A DNA stretch of 64,000 nucleotides, taken from assembly GCF_000002985.6 (NCBI RefSeq), contig NC_003279.8:2728001-2792000 (forward strand). The letters are read 5' to 3'. The translations under genes were made by a program, and so were the position numbers. Every line of letters begins with the position of its first letter. The stretch's first letter is position 1. The stretch is from Caenorhabditis elegans (Eukaryota > Nematoda > Chromadorea > Rhabditida > Rhabditidae). Below are positions 10,501-22,830 of the stretch, in pieces. A model generated the notes under the pieces. It made no database searches and was not told where the DNA came from. It saw only the letters and a list, made by a program, of their open reading frames with translations.

Positions 10501-13500
10501 TTGAGTTTTGAGAATACTTCATTTGGAAGTGACAAAAGACTGTTGGAAGAGAGATCGAGGACTCGAAGAGATGGAAGTGTGGAGAAGACGTCTGCAGAGA
10601 GATGGGTGATCGAGTTGTTATGCAGGATGAGTTGCTCCAGATCTGAAAATTACGAGAGTAAGGAAAATATTCTTAATTTGCTGAGCATTGTGGAAATTCC
10701 ACAAGTTTGGCTAACACGAGTGAGAATCGCCGAATTTGCCGAAGAATTTCAATTCCGGCAATTTGCCGATTTGCCGGAAAATTTCAATTTCGGCAATTTG
10801 CCGATTTGCCGGAAAATTTCAATTCTGGCAACTTTCCGATTTGCCGGAAAATTTCAATTCCGGCAATTTGCGGATTTGCTGGATAATTTCAATTCCGGCA
10901 ACTTTCCGATTTGCCGGAGAATTTCAATTCTGGCAACTTTCCGATTTGCCGAAAAATTTCAATTTCGGCAATTCGCCGATTTGCCGTTTGCCGGATATCA
11001 ATTTGCCGGAAGTATTTAGAAGGATTTTTATAAGACGGAAACATTTAAAACTTTTTGAAATTTTTTCCCGGTTTCTCTAGATATTTTCGGAGAACACCGT
11101 TTGCCGCCCATCGCTGATTTGAAGTGTGAACTACTTTAAAAAGCTGTTTTAAGCCTAATTTGCCGGAAATCTGCCAAACTCGCCGTTGGCCGAATAAAGC
11201 GAGTTTCGGAGCACTCAAAAACTAGGCAAACAAAAATGTGCTCCACCGAGCATGGGGTATACCAAGGCTGTGAAGCATTTAAAAATTAATTCGAGTACTG
11301 ACTTCATAAAGTTGGTAAAATTTCATTGCCGCTTGACCTACAAAAATCGCGGAAAATTCACGGACAATTCCAAAATTGTAAAACATTTCCCAACCTTAAT
11401 TGTAAATCCGCCATCCCCCACGAATCTCAAATTTCCGAACAGTACCCATATTCGGGCAGATGTGCACTGTTGCTATTCTCTCGGATTTTTGGAGGAGCTT
11501 ATATTATTTGAATGCTAAGACATAAATTACAGTTCCCCCCCATCGGGGTCAGGTCGTCCATAATTAGCGGGGTGAGCATTGCGTCATACCATCTCCCGGG
11601 TGAAAGGCCATGCTCTGCGAGCATTCAAAAACAATTTCGGGCTCTTCTATATTCCAAAGCCAAAGACAATAAGTTTTGGGGTGAGAGTTCTCGAGGGACA
11701 TGCTTTTTGCAATGCATGGAATCGAGAATGATGTCAATCAAATTTGCATAACGTTGTGTTTCTCCGTATGTCTCAAGTGCATAATCTAGACAAATCTTAG
11801 GCTTGAAACTTTGGAGCCAGCGGCCTTGGGGTCCACAAATCTTAATAGAATTCACTTAGGATCCATCTTTTGTTGGAATACTTTTGTTAGTATTATTATT
11901 ATTATTATTATTCTAATTTGTATTGTCACATACTTGACTTCCTTTCTTCTCCCCCCATAGAAAACGGAACGGCTGTCGACTTTTAGTACACGAAGATGAT
12001 GATTTGGTCAAGGGCACCGGGAGAAGGAATTTCGCGCGGATTAGTCCCCCCACCCGCCGATTATATGATTATCCGTCCACAAGAGACTTTTTGAGACTGT
12101 TCATTCGATGATTTATAGGTTAGGTGCTAAGTGGGTGAGGACACAGGAGCCGACAAATACCAAAAATGTTACGCAACTTTCCGGACACCTGTAGGAGGAG
12201 ATGGTCGGAGCCGCAAAAGGAGGATGATGGGGCAACACAAAAGATGCATCATTAGTATTCATAGGAGAGAGGCCGCAGGATATTGGTAACAAATGCCACG
12301 TGGGAGTATTATGGTGCATCATAAGAGATACGAGCAAAGGAAGAAGTTTAAGCGCAAGATTAGGCTTACTATTAGTCCTAGACATAGGTTTTTGTGAAGG
12401 CCTAGGCTTAGGCTGAGGTCTGGATCCAGGCTTTTGTAAAGGTTTAGGTTAGACCGAGGTGGATTGTTGCGAGATCGACCAAACTTTGACTGAGGCTAGG
12501 CTTAGGCTTATGCTTAGTTTAAGCCAAGATTTAGGCATTGGTTTAGGCGTAGGCTTAAGCATAGGTGTAGGCCTAGGCTTAGGTTTAAGGTTAAGTTTAG
12601 GCTTAGGCTTTGGCTTTGGCTTAGGCTTAGGCTTAGGCTCAGGCTCAAGCTCATGCCTAGACTTGGCCTAGATTTAAGCTCAGGTGCAGGTTCCTGCCGA
12701 ATTGAGCGAGCTTCTCATGGATTAAATTTTTAGAAATTCAAGTTGACGCCAATCGAAGCATATTTTTTAGGCCTAAGCTCATGCCTACTTTTTGGATCAA
12801 GCTCATGAAAACATGAAAACTGTGGAGAGACCGTCCGTTGTAGCCGGCTACCAATAAATCTCAGTCTTGTCTAGCCTAAACAATAAACAAAATCAAATCT
12901 AATTAGTCCCCCCTCCTTTCCCAAGGGAGCAACCAGTCCAAATCGGCTAGCTTTGATTGCAAACTAATTGTCAACTGATAAGTAATTAATCTCAATCGCT
13001 GTGAAGCCCCCCGGGAGAGACGGATCTCGGCCCACTTCAAAGCCCCCTCTCCTTACCCTATTCTTTCCACTCAACAATCGAATTATGTATTCTGAAAACG
13101 CTTCTCTTCCCTATTTCTATTTCGAAGAGAAGAGGAACATCATCTTCAAAATTCCATTATCCACTCGAACGAGCGCGTAAGCATCCCGAATTACACAAGC
13201 ACAACAGATGAGTTAGAGGGGGGAGTAATTTCTCAATAAATCCGCATTTTTCCTTGCCTGTGCCCCCGCCCGTGAGCATCAAGGACAATACGTCGTTAAA
13301 ATGGTGGTAGAGGAGATAAGAATCAGGGGGATTTATGGTTTTTTGAGGGCGAGAAATGGGCGCGTAAATAAAATCCTGATGATGATGATGATGACTTACT
13401 CGGATAAAGACTTAATTCGTCGGCAGACAAACGGGAAATTCGGTTGTTGGAAAGGTCGAGTACGGTTGTGCGGGGATCCAGGAGGATCGGAATCGATCGG

Positions 13501-14496
13501 AGTGAGGAACCTGGAAATTTGGAAATGTTAGGATAGGGCTGTGGCGACAAGTTCGGCAAATCGGCAGATTTTGCCAGTTTGCCGATCTGCCGGAATTTTC
13601 ACTTTTATGGCAAATTGCCGATATGCCGTTTTCTTTAGATGCACGGCTGCATTCACAGCGGATTTTCTAGAAATGTTGCAGTTTGTAATTGAAATTTAAA
13701 AATTTACCAAACCGAGGTGTTACTCAAAAGCATGATGAATTTTTGAAAATTTGAAAAAAAAAGTTAAAGGCTTATGTCTTAGGACGGGCTCTAAAACATG
13801 GTGCATCGACGAATTTTCAGAAAAATTGCCCGAACTGCCAGACCAATTTTTTTTTTGGGTTTTCAGAACGTTCCAACGTCCAGTAGAAAACATGGTGCTT
13901 CGAACATTCTAACAGGGAAATAGAAACATGGTGCATCGATGAAATTTCAAAAACTTTGTCAAAATTCCTGAACATAACAATTCGGCTATTAGAAATTACC
14001 GGAAACTTTGCAGGAAAATTGAAAAAAATACACAGAGCAATGGTTAAGATAGGACTCAGAAACATGGTGCATCGATCACGTTTCACAAATTTCATCAAAA
14101 GAATTCATAGGTATTTTGAAGATTTTGCTTTTAAGTTATTAAAATTTTTTTAAAATTTGTATTTTTCGAAGTTAAAAGAAACACAAAAATTCCAATTTCA
14201 GTCTATTTCACTTGATTTTAAACAGTTTCACACATTCAAAATGATAGCCAGAAAAATAATGAAAAAGGATAAACATCTGCCCCTCCCAGTCGGAGACAAG
14301 TTTACGGCTTCTTGACCCCCAACAAGTGTGTCGGGTGTTGCTCTTTGAGCCAATACCACACAAGATTTTTACAATACCACGCGAGAATTTATGTACCTTT
14401 GCAGACGGCCGTCGTTTTCGTTGGGCACTTGCATCCCGACTGACAACTGATCACCCCACTGACAAGCACAAGTAGAATTAACACCGGAGGTCTCAT
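7546..14496 (-). CDS. Leucine-rich-repeat single-pass membrane receptor
   Basis: Six exons in transcription order, 14496-14397, 13510-13400, 10642-10491, 10263-10018, 9734-9441 and 8271-7546, join in phase to 542 residues. Layout: signal peptide 1-17; LRRNT cysteine cap (Cys 18, 22, 24, 32); about 10-12 LRRs of LxxLxLxxN type, such as TVLDLSNNRISRL, LRVLDLSSNSLLSLP and LETLNLTNNQLVRLP; LRRCT cap (Cys 370, 372, 387, 404); one transmembrane helix at about 405-431; and a 111-residue Pro/Ser-rich tail. It should be a surface adhesion or guidance receptor; the ligand cannot be inferred. The intron 5 donor GTTCGT is unusual, but only it keeps frame. A TTTTCCAG acceptor 12 bases before ATG implies an upstream non-coding exon or trans-splicing. 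Introns 2 and 5 are rich in repeats. Confidence 0.87.
8310..9350. repeat. Cluster of inverted GGGACA...GACACCACGTG elements
   Basis: Intron 5 of the LRR gene holds several copies of a short inverted-repeat element whose ends read CACGTGGTGTCAGGNTGTCCCAT and whose interior reads GATCTACAAAAAATGCGGGA, followed by the reverse complement. Copies start near 8313, 8430, 8620, 8830 and 9190. Related copies are at 49530-49668 and 53985-54165. No protein is encoded. Confidence 0.8.
9755..10010. repeat. CGGCAA/TTGCCG minisatellite, LRR intron 4
   Basis: Diverged copies of TTGCCGATTTGCCGGAA-type units fill most of the 283 bp intron between exons 4 and 5. The same family occurs at 10736-11000, 13555-13630, 24060-24190, 24400-24565, 34430-34510, 34770-35230, 62465-62560 and 62765-62860. 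Confidence 0.8.
10736..11000. repeat. 35-bp tandem CGGCAA minisatellite, LRR intron 2
   Basis: About seven tandem units with a 35-base period (TTTCAATTCCGGCAATTTGC followed by CGATTTGCCGGAAAA) lie just upstream of LRR exon 3. Open frames across it are artefacts of the period, which is not a multiple of three. Confidence 0.88.
12360..12690. repeat. Interstitial telomere-like TTAGGC tract
   Basis: More than twenty TTAGGC or one-mismatch hexamers (TAGGCT, TTATGC, TTTGGC, TCAGGC) occur in the same orientation inside LRR intron 2. TTAGGC is the C. elegans telomere unit. The array is degenerate, so it is old or was copied imperfectly. A shorter similar tract is at 16585-16670. Confidence 0.85.
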
Positions 14497-17400
14497 CAGG
14501 GCAGAGATCTGGAAAAAGTTGGCGATTTTCTTAAAATAGAATGACGGAAACCGAACATGGAATTTTGCGACAAAAAAAAGCGGGAAAAAGATGAGAAATG
14601 AGTTGCGGCGGCGGGATTGATGGTTTTTTTGGGGAAAACGAGAAGGAGATGAACCCAAATGGGGCAACTTGTTGGAGAAAGCATATATTTCCCCAGAGAA
14701 GAGCATGAAACTTTTCGTGGGCTCTTCTCAGAGCCATCACAGATTGTCAAGAAGAGATAGGCAAAAGTGTTCATATATATATACTCTGATTCCAAGAAAT
14801 TTCCCAAGAAAGGAGCCAGTAGCAAAAGTAATAAAAATACGAGATTGGATTTTCGGGACAGGAAACATGGAAACATTATGAGATTGTTATTAATATCAGA
14901 ATACTAATATTAAAATTGTTGTTTGCGGATATTTGGGTCGAATAATAAGCGAATTAACATACAGTTTTACAACATCATTATCCGAGAAGAGGAGGAGGAG
15001 AGGGATACAAGGAGATGAAGATGCACGATAAAAAGGGCGGGACATCCCGATGTGTGACCCCGCCCTCTGGAGCACGTGGGAGGAGGATTTGTAGGTTTTT
15101 ATCGAAAAATGGTAGTGTATGGGCTCGGAGAACAAGTGTGAAATTGTGAGAAAAAGTAGAAAAAGCAAAAACGGCATTACACAACGATGTACCATGTTTT
15201 CAACGAATCGTTTATATTAGTCGCCAGCTAAGTTCTTTTTTCAAATTTTTCAGAAAAATTATCGATGCACCATGATTTTAAGTTTCCTATAGCCGAATTT
15301 TCTTTGATTTGGCAATTTTGACGAAATTTTCAAAAATTTGTCGATGCACCATGTTTTTGAGTTTTTCCTTCAAAGTTCCTGGTATTTTCTGATAGGCAAA
15401 TTGTTTCTGTTGGCAATTTTGGCTTAAGATTTGCCGGAAATTTCTCATTTTCTGCTCATTTTCGGCAAGTTGCCAAACTTCCAGCTTGCCGAATATCAAT
15501 TTGCAAATATATTCAAAAAAAATTTATAATTATATTTTTAGGAAAACTAGGAAAATTAGTAGGATACGTTCAATTTTGCAGTTCGTAATTGAAATTGAAA
15601 AATTCAAATTTTCAAAACCAGGGTGTAACTCAGAAGCATGGTGCATTGATGAACTTTTGAAATTTTGAAAGGAAAAACTTAAAAGCTTATGTTTTAGGAA
15701 GAGCTCGGAGACATGGTGCATCGACGAATTTTCAGAAAATTGCCTGAACTGCCAGATAAAATTTTTTTTGATTTTCAGAAAGTGCCAAAGACCAGTAGAA
15801 AACATGGTGCATCGAGAATTTTAGGGAAATTTGAAAAAAAAATGCTGGACGGTATTCGTTGACAACGTGGTGCATCGATTAATTTTCGAAAACTTTTTCA
15901 AAATTGCCAAACCAAAATATCGGCTATCAGAAATTGGCTGCAATTTTGCAGGAAATTTAAAAAAAGCACAAAGTAATGCTTAAAATAGGACTCAGAAACA
16001 TGGTGCATCGATCAATTTTCGAAAATTTTGCCGAAATTTCCAGAAACTGGGGTTATTCAAAATCATGTTGCGTCGATAATATTTCTGCAAATTTTGAATT
16101 TGTTGAAAACATGGTGCATCGTTGTGCGTTGATAATTTTTTGTGTTTTTTTGTCCGAAAAAATGACCTTATTTAAGCCCTTATTTCAAAAATCACCTAAT
16201 TACTCTCCTAAACAAAAAGGTTCGATTTCATGCAATTTTCGGATTAACTTCCGATTCTCTTTTTTTGCTCATTTAAAGCGGAACAGTTGAAAGAAACTAA
16301 TTATAACTAAATGATCCCCCAAGCGTATTGCTCAATTGTAACTTATCGGCTAAGAAGGGGGGGGGGGGTCAATCTGTATTTTGGGAAAAAATGATTTGTG
16401 ACAGACAGGAGGACACCTGCATGATGTCGTGACGACAAGGGGGGTTAATCGTGGGAATTTATTTGAAAAATAGTGTAGCATGAATTGGGGGATTTGGGAT
16501 ATATGGGTCATGGGGTAGAAAACCCGGGTGACACGCGGACATGGGACATCAGAATTTTGTAACTTTAGGACAGAGCTTTTTTGGTGTAGGCTTCGGCTTG
16601 AGTTCAGGCTTAGGCTTATGCTTATGCTCAGGCTTAGGCTCAGGCTTAAGCTTTAGGCTGGGCTGGGGGCAGTTAAGGACATACATTTTTTAAAGGAAAT
16701 TTTGGGGACATTAAGAGACATGGGACGCAAGTTTCTTAAAGATTAGGGAAATCCGAAATTAAGGAACTTTTAATAATCGAAAATTGAAGACTTTTCAAAT
16801 TTACTAATCTACAAACCTAAAGCTTGTGAGTTTAAACACCTCTTCCAAAATCTGGCGCATAGCAATTTATATACATACATACTTATAAATTTATATGGGC
16901 ATAAACAAAAAGGGCAAAATTTGGTGTTAGCCAGCCTTGAGGAGACTCGATTGAGTGACAGGATAGTGTGAAATATGTAAATCATCCCGACAGAGCTGCC
17001 CCCGGCTCTGCGCGAATGCTCATAGAGTCTCTTGACGGGCAGGGCTCGGGAATGAGCAAACAGGAGCCCCATGTGCTCGTCCGGTGGGGAGAGGCGCCAA
17101 TTGTTTTTTCAATTGTGTCTTCCGGTGAGCAGCGGCGTCAAACATGTCAAAAAGGGTGCCGAATTGAATAGGTGAATGGGTAGATGAGTGCGCTAGGCTG
17201 GTTTTTACAATGAGAAAATATCAAATTTTAATTTTTTGCATTCCTAGTTATTTCCTAGTTACTACTGCTTTTTGAGTGAGATGGGGGATGGGGAGGGGAG
17301 GTACGGTATTCTCGCCTCATCTTGATTGTTATCGGAAAAATTGTCAACTAGAAGAATAATTATGACGTATTTTTCTACAACTTTGTAGTTGAAAAACTTT

Positions 17401-20400
17401 TGTTTTTTTTTAATGAACCAAGATATTGACCGCCAAAATAAATAAGGCGCAGGGTGCATCGACCGGCGATCTTTTGTTCAACTTTGGAAGCTCATATCTC
17501 GTTTGCTGTAAAAGTTATCAGAAAAATTTTAACTGAAAAATATATTTGCAACCAATTATCTATAGTTTTGTAGTTTAACATTTTTTGATATCTTCCAAAA
17601 ACCTAAGATATAAGCCGCCAAAATAAATGAGGGACATGGTGCATCGATCGGAACATAGAGAAGTGTAACTTTGGCAGCTCACATCTTGGTTGTCTTTGGT
17701 TTTACAGAAAAATTGTCAACTAACAAACTATTTTGGAAATAATTTGCTACAGGTTTGTAGTTAAAATTTTCTTGATAACTACAAATTGAGCTGAGATATA
17801 AGCCGCCAAAATATATGAGCCACATGGTGCATCGACCCGAACTAGAGAAGTTTAACTTTGGGAGCTTATATATTGGTTGCCGTAGGGGTTCTCAAAAATT
17901 TTCAAACCATTGGAAAGAACCTAGATATGCGCCTCCAAATCGCAGCGATGAGAAAATGCACGAGGTCCTAACCTAGAAAAACCGTAATTAGTCTTCATTC
18001 TCCATTACACCACCACCACCCCTTATTCGAATCAATTTTTCATGTCATTGTCTCCCCCCCCTTGTCTCAATTTCCTACAGTGGGAACCGCCTGGTGACGA
18101 CTGACAAAATAGCGACAAAAGAAGTGGGGTTGCATTTCCTTCCACGATATATAGATAGAATAAAAAATAATTGGAGCACATGGGATGAGGGGCAATTAGA
18201 AGCTCGTTTTTCATAGTTTATCCCTAGTTCCTTTCATAATATATAATTATGACAGAAGGAGGGTGTTTGTTCGGCGATCAGAAATTATGGTGTATTGTTC
18301 AATTTTTAAAAATTTGAACATTGCAAATGGCAAGTTCGTACTCAGAAACTTGGTGCATGGACCATTTTTTAGAGGAAAGTTTGTCCTTAAAAATTTCTAG
18401 TAATATTAAAACAGATTCGTTGAAAACCTGAGCAAAATTGTTGAGCAAATTTTTTTTTCAGCTGTAGGAAGTTATCAAAGGCTTACTGAAATACATTATG
18501 AATAGATTTTCGCGAAAATTGAACAAAAACCTTTGCAGTTTAAAAGCATGGTGCATCGACTAACCCCAATTGGAAGTCTTCCTATGATTCTCTACAGTAG
18601 CTTTCCCATATTGAGTGTTAGTAATCACTACAAACATACAATATGAACTTTTTGCGCGACGGAAGGAAAAGGCCAAAAAACTCCCGTGGGGAGAGGAGAA
18701 ATTAGTCACAAAGTCAGATTGAAAAGTTTCTGCAGTAGCATATAGCAGCAACCAAAAAAACAGACGGAGATGACATACCCACATTCTCAAATGTTATGTA
18801 AATACACTAGTTAGTGGGGAATAACGGAATGTAGGACAATGATGTGCAGAATTAGATCAAATGATTTTAGAAAAAAAGTGATGAGGAAACAGGCCAATAA
18901 GTGTGGAAAGCTCTGGGATAAGTGGTGTTGTGTGAGGATGGGGATGAGGGGAAGGAAAATGGAAAAGTTAATTGGAATCCCAATCCAGCTAGGTTCATCA
19001 TAAATGCAACTTTTCATTTAGAAAATTAACATGTTTTCGCCATTTTAGAAACTACAATATTTTCTTAAGCTTAAATCTTGCTTGCCGTAAGAGTTAACAA
19101 AAAAAAAAGTCAATTGAAAAAGTATTTTTTTAAATAAATTTTTCTACAATTGTGTAAAAAAAAATTTATTGATCACTACAAAATGAACTGAGATATAAGC
19201 CGCCAAAAAAAATTTGGCACATGGTGCATCGATCGGAAATTTCTAGCCTAACTTTGACGTCTCAAATATCGGTTGGTATTAGTTCTATGAAAAAGTCGTG
19301 AACTGGCAAAATGTTTGTTATATCTTTTTCTATAACATTATAGTAGAAAATGTATAAATATTTTCAAAATGAACCGAGATATGAGCTGCCCAAGCTGGGT
19401 GCAATAAAAATTAAAAATTTGTCCTGTAACCCTAGAATAAATTCTTTGAATTTTTATAGACTTTATGAATTTTTATAGACTACATTGAAATTTTGCAAAT
19501 TTAATTTTTTGAAATAGTTTTCAAGCAAAATAAATATACAAAAGTTGTACAAAATTTGACATCTCCGACAGTCAGCTGACAATACTCTGGAGAACGTGTT
19601 TAATGGAAGTCAGCAATGTATAGTGACCTAACAAACTAATTTAGAAAAATACCATAACATATTGCAAAAAGAAACAACACAAGTGTGAAAGTGTCACGTT
19701 TCGGATGGTGATGCCTAATTAGAATATACGGTAACCGCTTTGAAATACGAGACAATTGACGGTGTACATACAGTGAATACGGTCAGCTAAATGCATGTGT
19801 ACTACCACACTACTAATTATGGTTGAGTTGCCGACCTGAATCGATTGGACAAGAAGCAAGCGAGATGAGAAGAGAGAATGAGAAATTAAGAAATGAAGAA
19901 GACGTCGCAAATCAAATCAATTCGTCTTCTGCCTTATCAACTAATTGTTTGTAGAACCGGTTTGCGGTGGAATTCGCAATTTTTGAAAGGTAATATCTCG
20001 AGTGGTTGCAGAAGTATCGAAATATTGTTAATTTGGAAATATAGAAAATATAAATTTGCGTAATTTGTAGGTTGAAATTTTTGAATATCGTGAAAGACGG
20101 CCAAGATACGAGTGGTCAAAATAAAATGCAATATCAGTTGAGACATGGTGCATCGACTTGGAAACACGCTGGTTTTAGGTACACGCTGGTTTTAGGTATT
20201 AAGCGGTATTAAAATCGCCTTACAACTATGAAAATATTTTTAAAAAACCAAAAAACTACGTAGTTTTTTCAGGCTGGAAAAATTAAAAATTGAGACATGG
20301 TGCATCGGCCGAAAAAAATTTTAAATTTACAGTAAAATTTCAAATATTTTCAACTAGTGAATTTGAATTACAAAAAATATTGCAGATATAAGGGATGTCA

Positions 20401-20760
20401 AAACGCCATGTAGAGCTAATTGAAACATGGTGCCTCGACCTGAAAATAATGACTTCTATCTCGGCTCATTTTTTTAAAGCTATATAAGTGTTTTAACTAG
20501 GAATTTGTACGAAATAAAGAACTGAACTTTTCATTAGTTGAAAAATTTTTCAGAAGCTGGAATATTAAAAAAAAACTATGTGCCGTCAAAATGTCGTGCA
20601 ACGCTAATTGATTGGAACATGGTGCATCGACCCAAAAGCTGGTTCATTTTCAAGTTATTAAAAAAATAATAATTAGGAATAGTTAGAAAATGGCAAATAA
20701 GATATCTTGCAGTTTTTTATAAACCCAAAATTTCGGAAAACTTTACGATGCACTATGTAC
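13797..20760. repeat. Diverged satellite with CATGGTGCATCGA core
   Basis: The core ACATGGTGCATCGAY occurs about two dozen times, for example at about 13797, 13926, 14062, 15711, 15800, 15997, 17636, 17822, 18547, 19219, 20144, 20296 and 20618, mostly on the plus strand, with a few inverted (15252, 15340, 20747). In the best preserved part (17450-17840) cores are 186 bases apart. Each is preceded by AAGATATAAGCCGCCAAAAT and followed by a line of type CATATCTCGGTTG. The same unit reappears at 51050-51670. Confidence 0.85.
16585..16670. repeat. Second TTAGGC-like tract
   Basis: A run of TTAGGCT, TTATGCT, TCAGGCT and TTCGGCT hexamers in the same orientation as the larger tract at 12360-12690. 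Confidence 0.7.
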
Positions 20761-22489
20761 CCCAACCAACTTTAGCCAATCAAATCTCAGTTCTTTTTTA
20801 GGGTATTCAAAAACCAACTACTATGAAAATATAGGGGACAAAAAGTTACATAATTTATATTCATCAGTATTTTGATAAAGCAATAATTGACAGAGATATA
20901 AACCTCTAAGGCAAGACAGCACAATTCAAAAATGTTAGGAGAAGAAAATGTGATGGTCACTAAATTATTTAAAACAATTATCACTGATAACAAGTTTTAT
21001 GGGTTTTGCGTTATGTATTTGCACAGGTTGTATAATAAACGTCTTTCCGTTTGGGAAGATAATAAACGAGAAGTTTAAACATTTTTAGAAAGTTGTAATT
21101 TTTTTCTATAAACAGAAAAAATTCAAAATAATAAAAAGTAGAGATAAAAATCCTCCCAACTCCCCAGATGGGACAAACTCATAAATCAAAAAACGCAGAA
21201 GGCGATAATGAAAATACAACCTGCACACATAGACATCTGCCACGTCACAGAGTGTCTGCAAACATATATTTTATCAGATTTTGCCATCTGACAAGCTACA
21301 TTACCACCACTAGATTACAATGAAGATTTATTGAGGGGTACGTGGCCTAGAAAATTCGGTGGAAGAGAAATAGAACTTTGCGGACTCCAAGCATTAAATT
21401 TCAAAGTTTTCCACGCAGACTACACAAGTAAATTTTCAGTGAAGCGCGTTCAAATTTCCCCATTATCAAGTACGCCACGTTTCACACAACGGATGTAATT
21501 ACATCGGATTACCTTTACAGTAACAACACCTGCTGCCACTAGTTGCGTAATTGACACGTCACACTTTTGAAATAAAGGTAGCCAAAGTAGGCATAGTAGT
21601 AGAGGTGATTGATCAGTTAATTAATGAGAAAGTGAGTTTTATTTGGCTGGAATAATTATTTTGCCGTTTTTGGATAGGGGGTCTAGAAACAGCTGTAAGC
21701 CCAAAATTGACTTAGTTAGCAAGAATTGCCAACCAGAAAAATATTGCTATTTAATTGTTTTTTGCAGTTAAATTATTTTAAAACTTTACTCTTGGAGCGG
21801 CCGACATCTTGCGGGCCCACTAGAAAATTAAAAAAGTGATCTGTCGTCGGAGATTTTAGCTTACGGGCCTGCCTGCGTACATGCCTGCCTACATGCCTGC
21901 CTACGTGCCTACCTATGCCTACATATTTGCCAATTTTAGGCTTACAGATTATTTTGAAGCCATGGAAAAACTGAACTTTTATTTGACAAAAGAAACCTAT
22001 ATAAATTTCCAGAAAATTGTTAAATTCTACAATAGGTAATACGTTTACAGAAAAATCAATAAGCTTTAAAAATAATTCCAGAACCCATTTGAAAATTTTT
22101 CCAAAAATTCGATACATTTTTAAAAAATCAATGAAATTTCAGAGAAAAATTTTCAAAACTATCCAAGAAAGATCGGAAAAAAATCGATAAAAACCTTAAG
22201 GTTAAAAAAAAAATTTTTTTTGTACTTTTTCTGAATTATTTTAGTAACAAGTAAAACATACTAAAACTAAAATATATAGTTGAGAAAATGAAGGGTAGGT
22301 TTAAAGAAGGCGAGGGGGGGCCCTAATGAAGGCCAGGAAGCATGATTTGAGCCAATTAATTGCAAAAAGCACATACACAAAGAATAAGAATAATAATAAT
22401 AATTCTGAAGCCATGTGCTCCCTTTTTCTCAAGACCACACACATATCAATGTCATGTTTATTTATCTCCAGGTGTCGCATAGATAGCCC

Positions 22490-22830
22490 CCGATTTCCTA
22501 AAAAAGGGGATATCTCGGTTGGTTTTAAAGGTATTGAAAAATTGTCAACTAAAATATTATAGAGGAAGAAAAGATGAGTATTTTGTTAGTTGACAAATTT
22601 TTGATAACGTTGGAAAGAACAGAGTTATGAGGATTTAAAGCTGAGGCATGAGCGGGAGGGTGGAGCTGCCTTACCTTCTTTATCTACCCCATATCTCGTT
22701 TGGCTTGAGAGATATCAAAAAGTTGTTAACAAAGAAATTATAGAAAATGAAAAGAAGATTAATTTGTTAGTTGACAATTTTTTGATATACATAAAAAGAA
22801 CAGAGTTATGTGTGTTTGAAGTGGGGGGGG
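22490..22830. repeat. Two tandem ~185 bp satellite units lacking the core 13-mer
   Basis: Two copies of a unit containing TATCTCGTTTGGNTTNAGAG, TTGTTAGTTGACAATTTTTG and AACAGAGTTATG lie about 185 bases apart. They resemble the CATGGTGCATCGA satellite in length and in the 'ATATCTCG...GTTGACAA...GAACxxAGNTAT' order but lack the core. Confidence 0.6.

Noticed and set aside
10736..11080. Repetitive ORFs with a FAGKFQFRQFADLP-like period
   Set aside because: Products of the 35-base CGGCAA minisatellite inside an intron.
11252..11855. Possible gene fragment in LRR intron 2
   Set aside because: Short frames on both strands, no splice-linked continuation and no recognised domain.
12459..12671. Open frame coding Gly-Leu repeats
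   Set aside because: It is a translation of the TTAGGC-like hexamer array; no splice or composition support.
16357..16368. 12-G tract as unstable site
   Set aside because: Shorter than tracts known to be unstable; noted only beside the 16-G tract.
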